This document shows, in pieces, positions 1-5,567 of a stretch of DNA of 5,686 bases (position 1 is the stretch's first letter; each line of letters starts with the position of its first letter). The DNA comes from an uncultured Collinsella sp. (GTDB lineage: Bacteria; Actinomycetota; Coriobacteriia; Coriobacteriales; Coriobacteriaceae), in the NCBI GenBank assembly GCA_958403395.1, contig CATXXF010000071.1:1-5686 (forward strand), written 5' to 3'. Under the pieces are notes generated by a model that was given only the letters and a program-made list of their open reading frames with translations, was not told where the DNA came from and searched no databases. A program made the translations under genes and the position numbers.

Positions 1-81
1 GTCTACGAGGAGCTGCAGGCCGACATAAACCAGGTCATAGCTGCCAAAGCCGACGTCCTCATCGCCAGCATAAAAGAATAG
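1..81 (+). CDS. C-terminal fragment of an unidentified protein (5' end outside window)
   Basis: Frame 1 is open from the first base and ends at a TAG at 79-81. It encodes 26 residues, beginning VYEELQADIN and ending ADVLIASIKE. The sequence is rich in Ala, Ile and charged residues and looks like an amphipathic helix at the end of a soluble protein. The codons resemble normal coding use. No family motif is visible in so short a piece, so no function is assigned. The gene converges on the PLP-family gene that ends at 215, and a large palindrome lies in the gap. No clear T-tract terminator follows it. It could also be a chance open frame at the window edge. Confidence 0.55.
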   Translation, partial: VYEELQADINQVIAAKADVLIASIKE

Positions 82-121
82 CCAATTTAGGACGGGGCCT
101 TATAGCCACACAACCCCTTCT

Positions 122-196
122 CATAAGTTGCGGTGAAATAGGGACTGTTTATGCGGTTAAAGCCGTAAATCAATCCATATTTCACCGCAACTTATG
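122..196. repeat. Large palindrome with perfect 19-bp arms between convergent genes
   Basis: The arm at 122-140 (CATAAGTTGCGGTGAAATA) is the exact reverse complement of 178-196. Pairing continues imperfectly inward: 141-147 against 171-177 matches at 5 of 7 positions, and 148-151 can pair with 166-169. A transcript of either strand could therefore fold into one hairpin of about 75 nt. Neither strand has a T-tract after the stem, so it does not look like an ordinary intrinsic terminator, though it may still mark the end of both converging transcripts. The long arms and imperfect interior resemble a REP-like or MITE-like dispersed palindrome. That is an inference; copy number cannot be seen here. 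Confidence 0.8.
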
Positions 197-214
197 GAGT
201 TGAGGATGATTTAG

Positions 215-1207
215 CTAGTTGCGAAGAGCGTTATCGAGGGTGGCGGCCACGATCAGTGGGTTGTCAGTGCCGGCGAAAAGGCGGATGGTGCTCCCCTGCT
301 TGCCGCGTGGGGCCGAAAGGCGCGTCGCCGCGCCGCCGGCGGGCGATGTGCGAAACTCCCCCGGCAAAGCATCGAACAGCTCGCCCGCGCTACGTTCGAT
401 AAAATCAAACTCAGCTGCCGGACCAAAGCCGTGCTCGAGGATTCCCGTTGCAACCGCATGGTCGGGATGCGAGCTCAGCCCGGGATAGCGCACGTTGCGC
501 ACCATCTCGTTGGCGGCCAGATACTCGGCCAGCGCACGGGCGCGGTCAAAATGCGCCTGCATGCGGACATCGAGCGAGTCCAGCCCGCGCTCCAGTACAC
601 CGGCCTCGTCAGCAGGCATATCAAGCTTGGCCAAGCCACAGCCCTCAAGCAGGGCATGCGCGCACTCAGCCGCGGCATCCACGCGATGGCGCTTGAGCTG
701 CGAGCGCGCGACCGATACGGCAACCAACTTGCGCGGAGCCTTGCCGGCGCACACGCGGTCGAGCGCCTCGAGCGACAGCACGGCACCCAAACGCAGCGGA
801 TCGCAGCCAAAAGCCGACGCCACCGTGTTATCCACCACAAACAGCGCATGGGCCTCACGAGCAGCGCGGCCCAGAGCGCGCAGATCGGGCACACGCAGAC
901 CAAACCCGCCGATGGAGTTAACGAACCACCACAGGTGCGGCCCCTCGGCATCAAACGAAGCATCAAAGCCCTCGGACGCGGCAGTAAACGCCGCAACCAA
1001 CGGCTCCCCCACCATAGCCACGTCGCAGCCATCAAAGCCGCGCGCAAACGCATCGGCAAAGTCATCGGCAAAGGTCACCAGGCAGTCACCGGGACGCACA
1101 ATCCCCAGCTGCGACAGCACTGCCGGCACATGCGGGGCCGCAAGCAACCGCGCCTCACGCGCGCCGGTCCTCAAAGCCCAGGCCTCTTCTAGCTGTTGCA
1201 CGTTCAC
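215..1207 (-). CDS. Degenerate Cys/Met-metabolism PLP-dependent enzyme homologue, probably without the catalytic lysine
   Basis: The 330-residue product resembles the cystathionine gamma-synthase / O-acetylhomoserine sulfhydrylase family (fold-type I, usually about 380-400 residues). Recognisable parts are an RPGD turn (38-41), VVDNT (124-128, with the Asp that contacts the PLP ring nitrogen), LERGLDSLDVRM (205-216), the NVRYPGL segment (238-244) and TIRLFAG (307-313, with the family's substrate-carboxylate Arg at 309). The N-terminal segment with the YxR phosphate contact is absent. Aligned from memory to MetB, the Schiff-base Lys of S-x-T-K falls on Arg151, the Gly-Met pair on Pro-His (25-26) and the stacking Tyr on Phe (about 50). 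Catalysis of the usual transsulfuration chemistry therefore looks unlikely. The GTG start at 1207 was chosen because GAAGGGA lies 9 nt upstream; the longer TTG frame from 1267 would run through the scrB terminator hairpin. The gene follows the sucrose genes on the same strand with no obvious functional link. Confidence 0.8.
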   Translation of the reverse strand: MNVQQLEEAWALRTGAREARLLAAPHVPAVLSQLGIVRPGDCLVTFADDFADAFARGFDGCDVAMVGEPLVAAFTAASEGFDASFDAEGPHLWWFVNSIGGFGLRVPDLRALGRAAREAHALFVVDNTVASAFGCDPLRLGAVLSLEALDRVCAGKAPRKLVAVSVARSQLKRHRVDAAAECAHALLEGCGLAKLDMPADEAGVLERGLDSLDVRMQAHFDRARALAEYLAANEMVRNVRYPGLSSHPDHAVATGILEHGFGPAAEFDFIERSAGELFDALPGEFRTSPAGGAATRLSAPRGKQGSTIRLFAGTDNPLIVAATLDNALRN

Positions 1208-1216
1208 GCGGCACCG

Positions 1217-1223
1217 TCCCTTC
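1217..1223 (-). promoter_or_regulatory. Ribosome binding site deciding the GTG start of the PLP-family gene
   Basis: The minus strand reads GAAGGGA, 9 nt before the GTG at 1207-1205. It lies directly after the T-tract of the upstream terminator. It favours this start over the in-frame TTG at 1267, which is inside the terminator region. A second GTG two codons further in (1201-1199) is possible but less well spaced. Confidence 0.55.
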
Positions 1224-1264
1224 AAAACAAAAACCCACGATGCGGGTGTTCCCCGCATCGTGGG
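1224..1264 (-). terminator. Strong intrinsic terminator after scrB
   Basis: A perfect 13-bp stem (1252-1264 pairing with 1234-1246) with a 5-nt loop is followed on the minus strand by TTTTTGTTTT (1233-1224). The stem is GC-rich, so this is a textbook Rho-independent terminator, beginning 38 nt past the scrB stop codon. It also lies within the probable leader of the next gene, whose start codon is only 16 nt past the T-tract. It may therefore limit or regulate transcription into that gene. Confidence 0.93.
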
Positions 1265-1274
1265 CAACGGCTGC

Positions 1275-1280
1275 AGTATA
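1275..1280 (-). promoter_or_regulatory. Possible -10 hexamer for the PLP-family gene
   Basis: The minus strand reads TATACT, matching the -10 consensus TATAAT at 5 of 6 positions, in the short gap after scrB. No good -35 hexamer is found 16-18 nt upstream. If used, the transcript would start near 1268 and carry the complete terminator hairpin in its leader of about 60 nt. Weak on sequence alone. Confidence 0.25.
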
Positions 1281-1302
1281 GCGCCGATATGCGACGAATC
1301 GC

Positions 1303-2835
1303 CTAGATGTTGAGCGCGTGGTAGGTCACGTTCGCACCCGGAGTGTCAACGGTCACGCCATAGGCCTCGGGATAGATGCGCGTCGAAAACACGAGCGAGC
1401 CATCGTTCACAAACACCTCGACCGAAGAGACATCGCCAACAATGCGCACATTGCGCACCTCGTCGACGGGCTCCCAGCGCACGGTACGACCGCAGCCGGC
1501 AGAAGCGCGACCCTCATCGGTAAATCGCATCTCAAAGCGCGAGGGCAGTTCGTCCCCAGCGGGCACAAACGCCAGATTCAGCTCGCCATCAACGGTCGCG
1601 GCAAACGCGCCGTCGACACCGTCGACAACAACATCAAAGCAAGTATCGCCGGCAACCTCCAACGAGCCCGCCCCCACACGCACCGAGGCATAATGGTGCT
1701 CAATCTCGCGCGCCGGCTGCTGTAGCACCACGCCGCCCGCACCGGCTGTAAGCTCACGCGGCACCGTCATGCAGTGCTGCCAGCCGCACGCCACGGTAGG
1801 CGCGTTGTCATAGGTCGGCTCATCGGGCATGCCCATCCAGCCGATCAGAATGTGGCGACCATCCTCGGACGTAAACTCCTGAGGAGCATAGAAGTCAAAA
1901 CCGGCATCCCACAGGCGGAAATCGCCCAGCTCATAGGCACCGTCACCACCTGCAATGTCGCCCGTTACAGGCATGTAGCCAGCAGCGTATACGTTGCCGC
2001 GGTCCCAACGACCGCCCTCGAGCCCCTGGGGGGAGAAGGACAGCCACTTCGCCGGCACACCGTCATCGGCCTCAAGCTCAAAGTAACCCGGGCACTCCCA
2101 CATAAAACCAAAACGCTCGGGCGTAGACACACGGCTCTCGAGCTCCCAGCTCAGCATATCGGCCGAGCCATACACCAGGATCTCGCCCACATCGCGCCCG
2201 GCACCCTCACCGTGCATGGCGCAAAATCGACTATCGACATGCGGCCCGTCCACGCGACGACGCGCGCCCAGCACCATGTGGTAACGACCGGCCTCATCGC
2301 GCCACACTTTGGGATCGCGCACATGGCACGTCAAATCCTCGGGATAATCCTCGGAAGTCAGCACCACGCGCTTTTGGCTAAACAACTGTCCATCGGCGCT
2401 CTCGACATACACGGTATCGGCGCGACGACCGGTGTTGACATAGTCATAAACGCCGTCCGCATCGGGAAGCTTAACGTTGCCGGTATAGAGCACGCGAATG
2501 CGACCGTCCTCGACCAATGCCGAGCCCGAGTACACGCCATGGCAGTCGAACGGCTCGTCGGGAAGCAGCGGCGCGCCAACATATTCCCATTTCATAAGGT
2601 CGCGGCTCGTGGCATGACCCCACACCTTGACGCCGCCGTTCACATCAAACGGAGCATACTGGAAGTATGCGTGAAACACGCCATCGGCCTGGCAAAGCCC
2701 GTTGGGGTCGTTGAGCCAGCCCGTGGGCGGCATAATATGAAAATGCTGAGCATAGGGCCCGTGACCGCGCTCGGCGGCCGCGGCATCCATGTTGGCAACG
2801 AGCTTGGCAAGATCGCGCTGAAGTGCGTTAGACAT
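1303..2835 (-). CDS. scrB: Sucrose-6-phosphate hydrolase, GH32 family
   Basis: The 510-residue protein is a GH32 beta-fructosidase and probably splits sucrose-6-phosphate, delivered by the adjacent PTS permease, into glucose-6-phosphate and fructose. The GH32 signatures are in order: WLNDPNG (40-46, nucleophile Asp43), the FQY segment near 58, RDP (173-175, transition-state stabiliser Asp174), WECPG (246-250, acid/base Glu247), FSPQGLEGG, then FDFYAPQ followed by HILIGWMGMP. The C-terminal part from about 365 is the beta-sandwich and includes SVEVFVNDG followed by FSTRIYPE. No signal peptide is visible, which fits an intracellular enzyme. It is a little longer than many ScrB proteins (about 450-490). 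The ATG at 2835 has GGA 7 nt upstream; an in-frame TTG at 2847 would add four residues but lacks a ribosome site. Activity on unphosphorylated sucrose or short fructans is not excluded. Confidence 0.93.
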   Translation of the reverse strand: MSNALQRDLAKLVANMDAAAAERGHGPYAQHFHIMPPTGWLNDPNGLCQADGVFHAYFQYAPFDVNGGVKVWGHATSRDLMKWEYVGAPLLPDEPFDCHGVYSGSALVEDGRIRVLYTGNVKLPDADGVYDYVNTGRRADTVYVESADGQLFSQKRVVLTSEDYPEDLTCHVRDPKVWRDEAGRYHMVLGARRRVDGPHVDSRFCAMHGEGAGRDVGEILVYGSADMLSWELESRVSTPERFGFMWECPGYFELEADDGVPAKWLSFSPQGLEGGRWDRGNVYAAGYMPVTGDIAGGDGAYELGDFRLWDAGFDFYAPQEFTSEDGRHILIGWMGMPDEPTYDNAPTVACGWQHCMTVPRELTAGAGGVVLQQPAREIEHHYASVRVGAGSLEVAGDTCFDVVVDGVDGAFAATVDGELNLAFVPAGDELPSRFEMRFTDEGRASAGCGRTVRWEPVDEVRNVRIVGDVSSVEVFVNDGSLVFSTRIYPEAYGVTVDTPGANVTYHALNI

Positions 2836-2852
2836 GTCGGTATCCAATCGAA

Positions 2853-2877
2853 TTAAATCAACGAACGCTTAAATCAA
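2853..2877 (-). promoter_or_regulatory. Candidate scrB promoter region with 9-bp direct repeat
   Basis: On the minus strand TTGATTTAA occurs twice (2877-2869 and 2861-2853), 16 bp apart, in the AT-rich stretch between the terminator after scrA and the scrB start. The upstream TTGATT could be a -35 element, and TTAATT at 2856-2851 a -10 element, but with a short 15-bp spacer. The position suits a separate scrB promoter. The exact elements are uncertain. Confidence 0.3.
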
Positions 2878-2886
2878 GGGTTCCAG

Positions 2887-2924
2887 ATAAAGAAAACGCC
2901 CACAGGATGGAGCCTGCGGGCGTT
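2887..2924 (-). terminator. Intrinsic terminator between scrA and scrB
   Basis: A 12-bp stem (2924-2913 pairing with 2906-2895, one G-U pair on the minus strand) closes a 6-nt loop. It is followed on the minus strand by a T-rich run, TTTTCTTT. It begins 15 nt after the scrA stop codon. It would end most scrA transcripts, so scrB must be expressed by partial readthrough or from its own promoter. The plus-strand version also has a short T-rich tail and could work weakly in reverse. Confidence 0.88.
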
Positions 2925-2939
2925 CTGTTTACGCGAATC

Positions 2940-4340
2940 CTACGCCTGCTCGGAAGCCTTGGGCTCGTCCTTGTACAGGACAAACGAGACGGCAAAGGAG
3001 ACCAGCGCGGCAACCGCAAACATGATCGCGTACTGCACGGGCTGGGCCAGGCACAGCAGGATGCCGAAGATACCGGTAACGCCCGTGCCGGAGGCAGCCA
3101 GCGAAGTGAGCGCGCAGACCAGGGCACCGCAACCGCCGCCGATGCAGCCGGCGATGAAGGGCTTAAAGAAGCGCAGGTTCACACCAAAGATGGCAGGCTC
3201 GGTAATGCCCATGAAGGCGGACAGGGCTGAAGGAAGCGCCAGGCCCTTGATCTTGGCATCGCGGGTCTTAAAGGCAACGGCGAGCGCGGCACCACCCTGG
3301 GCGATGTTGGCGGCACTGGCGATGGGCAGCCAATAGGTCACACCGTACTGAGCGAGCTGGCCCAGATCGATGGCGGTGTACATCTGGTGGATACCGGTAA
3401 CGACCGTGGGGGCATAGAACAGGCCGACGATAAAGGAACCTATGCCGAAGGGCAGAGTGAGCAGGGCCTGGATCAGACCGAGGATGGCGTTCTCGGCCCA
3501 GACAAAGATGGGGCCGACGGCAACGAGGGTCACGAGCACGGTCACGAACACCGAGACGAGCGGAGTCACAAAGAGGTCGAACATCTCGGGAACGATCTTG
3601 TGGAGGCGCTTCTCCAAGAAGGCGAGGATGGCGCAGGCGATGACGATGGGGATAACGTGGCCTTGATAACCGACCCACTCAAAGCTGTACACGCCGGGAA
3701 TGACGGTGACCATGGTCTGCACGCCCTCGGAGGCAACCGTATAGGCGCTCTGCAGCGAGGAGTTGATGAACGCACCACCGACGACGGCGCCCAGATACGG
3801 GTTGGCGCCAAAGGCCTTAGCGGCGGAGTAGCCAATCAGGATCTGCAGAATGCCAAAGGACGTGCCCGAGACCAGGTCGGCGATCTTATAAATAAAGTTA
3901 TTGGTGTCGAGCGCGATAAAGCCATTGGAGGCCATAAAGTTGAGAGCACTCATGATTCCCAACAGCAGGCCCGAAGCCACGATGGCGGGGATGATGGGGA
4001 CAAAGACGTCGCCGAGCACCTTAATGGCGCGCATAAAAATGTTCTGCTGCTGCGCCGCGGCCTCCTTGACCTCGGCCTTGGTGGCAGCCTCGACGCCACT
4101 GAGCGCGATGAACTCTTCGTAGACCTTGTTGACGGTGCCAGTGCCAAAAATAATCTGGAGCTGGCCCTGGGCCTCAAAGACGCCCTTGGCGCCGTCGATA
4201 TTCTCGAGGGCTTCCTTGCCGACCTTGGCGTTATCGGCAATCACCAGGCGCAGACGCGTGGCGCAGTGCGCAGCCGAAACAACGTTGTCGGCGCCACCGA
4301 TGTTGTCGAGCACCTCTTGGGCTGATTTGCGGTAGTCCAT
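2940..4340 (-). CDS. scrA: PTS system sucrose-type permease, EIIBC
   Basis: The 466-residue membrane protein has the EIIB-EIIC layout of the glucose-superfamily PTS and is probably sucrose-specific. EIIB occupies about residues 1-80: MDYRKSAQEVLDNIGG, then AAHCATRLRLVI with the phospho-accepting Cys26. After an Ala/Gln-rich linker (about 85-100), EIIC starts at IFMRAIKVLGDVFVPIIPAI and spans many hydrophobic segments. It carries TGIHQ (His318) and the GITEP substrate-site motif (378-382) followed by AIFGVNLRF. The protein ends in a short charged tail (KDEPKASEQA) with no EIIA domain, so a separate glucose-type EIIA must supply the phosphate. The ATG at 4340 is preceded by GGAGGAAAGGGA; upstream in-frame ATGs would begin before that site. 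The GH32 gene next door favours sucrose over trehalose or beta-glucosides, which share this architecture. Confidence 0.93.
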   Translation of the reverse strand: MDYRKSAQEVLDNIGGADNVVSAAHCATRLRLVIADNAKVGKEALENIDGAKGVFEAQGQLQIIFGTGTVNKVYEEFIALSGVEAATKAEVKEAAAQQQNIFMRAIKVLGDVFVPIIPAIVASGLLLGIMSALNFMASNGFIALDTNNFIYKIADLVSGTSFGILQILIGYSAAKAFGANPYLGAVVGGAFINSSLQSAYTVASEGVQTMVTVIPGVYSFEWVGYQGHVIPIVIACAILAFLEKRLHKIVPEMFDLFVTPLVSVFVTVLVTLVAVGPIFVWAENAILGLIQALLTLPFGIGSFIVGLFYAPTVVTGIHQMYTAIDLGQLAQYGVTYWLPIASAANIAQGGAALAVAFKTRDAKIKGLALPSALSAFMGITEPAIFGVNLRFFKPFIAGCIGGGCGALVCALTSLAASGTGVTGIFGILLCLAQPVQYAIMFAVAALVSFAVSFVLYKDEPKASEQA

Positions 4341-4396
4341 GACTTCCCTTTCCTCCAACGGGCGCATGTGCACCCGGCCATCTTTGACACATACAC

Positions 4397-4410
4397 TGTA
4401 ATCGTTTTCA
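4397..4410. promoter_or_regulatory. LacI-family operator, scrA-proximal copy
   Basis: TGTAATCGTTTTCA is a pseudo-palindrome of the form TGNAANCGNTTNCA with the central CG typical of LacI/GalR-family sites. It is the core of a 16-bp sequence (4395-4410) repeated exactly at 4421-4436. It lies about 55 bp upstream of the scrA start and differs from the site in front of scrR at only 2 of 14 positions. A CcpA-like protein could also recognise this pattern. Confidence 0.8.
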
Positions 4411-4422
4411 GTTTGATATGAC

Positions 4423-4436
4423 TGTAATCGTTTTCA
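4423..4436. promoter_or_regulatory. LacI-family operator, scrA-distal copy
   Basis: This is the same 14-bp core as the proximal site, with 26 bp from centre to centre (about two and a half helical turns). A possible -10 hexamer, TACTAT on the minus strand (4441-4436), touches its upstream edge, matching the arrangement in front of scrR. A repressor bound here would block scrA transcription. No convincing -35 hexamer was found. Confidence 0.8.
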
Positions 4437-4524
4437 TAGTAGGGTGAACGGTAGGAAAAAGCCGGCGAAAGGTAGTTTTGAAGCAAAAACAGGGGTCTCA
4501 GAGGCAGGCAGACGTGCCCAAGGC

Positions 4525-5505
4525 CTAGACATTCATAAGCTGATGGCCGAGCTTGAGCGACTTTAGACCGCTCTCCCCCTCCTCGCCATCGAGCGCGTTG
4601 AGCAACATATTGGTCGCCTCGACGCCGCTGGTCAGGTAGCCGTAATGCACGGTGGGAATGCCGCCCGTCAGCGCGCGCAAAAATGCGTTGTCGCCGAAGC
4701 CGCTCACGCGACGCACGCCATCGCCCATGCCACGCACCTCGTCAAGAGCGCGCAGGGCGCCGGCAGCCATAGTGTCGGTCGCGCACGCGATAAACGAAAC
4801 ATCGGGGGCATCGGCAAGCAGCTCGCGCGCAGCGCGATAGCCCGAGTCGAGCGTAAACGAGCCCAGGCGAATCAAGGCGGCATCGAGCGGGTTACCCGCG
4901 GCGCGCAAGCCGGCCTCAAAACCGCGACGGCGGTCATAACCGGCCGCGCGGTCCTCTTCGGTAACTCCGATGTAGGCGATCTTGCCATCCACCCGACCCG
5001 CAAGCGCACGGCCGAGCTCAAAGGCAGCCTCGTAATCGTCGTGATAGACGCACGCCGCGCCCTCGACATGTTGGCCGATCAACACAATGGGCACACGGCA
5101 CGACTCAATCGCGCGACGGTGCTCGTCGGTGATCATAGTTGCCACCAGAACAATGCCGTCAACCGGGTGGTTTTGGAATAAATCGAGGTATTCGAGCTCA
5201 CGATCGGCCGCGTTGTCGGTGTTGGCAAGCAGCATCTGGTAGCCACGGCGACCGAGCACCTGACCAATGCCGGCGGTAATGCGGCTCACGGATTCCGAGT
5301 TGATCTTAGGTACGATGACGCCGATGAGCTTGGTGGAACCGGTGCGCAGCGCGCGAGCCTGGCTGGATCGCACGTATCCGGTCAGCTCGATTGCCTGCTT
5401 AATGCGCTCGGCCTTGTCCGCCGAGATATATCCACCGTTGAGGTAGCGCGAGACGGCGGCGCTCGAAACGCCGGCCAGCTCGGCCACATCTTTCATCTTA
5501 ACCAC
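4525..5505 (-). CDS. scrR: LacI-family sucrose repressor
   Basis: The 326-residue protein is a LacI/GalR-family regulator of normal length. The N-terminal helix-turn-helix is KMKDVAELAGVSSAAVSRYL (3-22), followed by GYISADKAERI and the hinge helix ARALRTG (50-56, minor-groove Leu53). The periplasmic-binding-like effector domain starts at IGVIVP (61-66). It contains VDGIVLVAT, KIAYIGV, a YDRRRGFEAGL segment, ATDTMAAGALRALDE and a C-terminal PTVHYGYLTSGVEATNMLLNAL. It probably binds the operators before scrA and its own gene and is released by a sugar or sugar phosphate. The GTG at 5505 was chosen because AGGGG lies 5 nt upstream and MVKMKDVA matches the usual family N-terminus. An ATG at 5496 or 5520 is possible. 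The sucrose role is inferred from context; the effector is not visible in the sequence. Confidence 0.9.
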   Translation of the reverse strand: MVKMKDVAELAGVSSAAVSRYLNGGYISADKAERIKQAIELTGYVRSSQARALRTGSTKLIGVIVPKINSESVSRITAGIGQVLGRRGYQMLLANTDNAADRELEYLDLFQNHPVDGIVLVATMITDEHRRAIESCRVPIVLIGQHVEGAACVYHDDYEAAFELGRALAGRVDGKIAYIGVTEEDRAAGYDRRRGFEAGLRAAGNPLDAALIRLGSFTLDSGYRAARELLADAPDVSFIACATDTMAAGALRALDEVRGMGDGVRRVSGFGDNAFLRALTGGIPTVHYGYLTSGVEATNMLLNALDGEEGESGLKSLKLGHQLMNV

Positions 5506-5510
5506 GAGCA

Positions 5511-5515
5511 CCCCT
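5511..5515 (-). promoter_or_regulatory. Ribosome binding site deciding the scrR GTG start
   Basis: The minus strand reads AGGGG, 5 nt before the GTG at 5505-5503. From here the ATG at 5496 would be 14 nt away, which is too far for good spacing. The ATG at 5520 would precede the site. Confidence 0.55.
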
Positions 5516-5520
5516 GTCAT

Positions 5521-5534
5521 TGAAATCGCTTTCA
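5521..5534. promoter_or_regulatory. LacI-family operator in front of scrR (autoregulation)
   Basis: TGAAATCGCTTTCA is a near-perfect palindrome (TGAAA/TTTCA arms, central CG). It matches the scrA operators at 12 of 14 positions. It lies 15 bp upstream of the scrR start and 2 bp downstream of a candidate -10 hexamer, so it would cover the transcription start. That position suits negative autoregulation by ScrR. Confidence 0.8.
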
Positions 5535-5536
5535 CC

Positions 5537-5567
5537 ATAATACCCGCGAACGCGCTCAATGAATCAA
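5537..5567 (-). promoter_or_regulatory. Candidate scrR promoter
   Basis: The minus strand has TATTAT (5542-5537; 5 of 6 to TATAAT) and TTGATT (5567-5562; 4 of 6 to TTGACA) with a long 19-bp spacer. The -10 sits directly upstream of the operator. The -10 is plausible; the -35 is weak because of the spacing. Confidence 0.4.

Noticed and set aside
431..1192. Long plus-strand open frame of 253 codons opposite the PLP-family gene
   Set aside because: It lies entirely antisense to a gene with recognisable family motifs, and its product is rich in Arg, His and Gln as expected from a GC-rich shadow frame. No ribosome site or domain is visible.
1208..1267. N-terminal extension of the PLP-family protein from a TTG at 1267
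   Set aside because: The extra 20 codons read straight through a perfect terminator stem and T-tract and resemble no part of the family. The GTG at 1207 has a properly spaced ribosome site.
1774..2856. Plus-strand open frame of 360 codons opposite scrB
   Set aside because: It is antisense to a GH32 gene with all catalytic motifs, and its composition is low-complexity. It is a shadow of biased codon use.
2862..2875. Third scrA-like operator in front of scrB
   Set aside because: Only the central AANCGNT core fits. The outer TG and CA bases are missing, so it is not a convincing ScrR site.
3387..4325. Plus-strand open frame of 312 codons opposite scrA, rich in Asp, Gly and His
   Set aside because: It mirrors the hydrophobic EIIC codons on the other strand. 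The real gene has the EIIB Cys motif, GITEP and a good ribosome site.
4441..4524. Possible terminator between scrR and the scrA operators
   Set aside because: On the minus strand a bulged stem (AGGC-CTT-GGGCA with TGCCT-GCCT) occurs just after scrR, but the nearest T-run is about 18 nt later. The structure is too weak to call.
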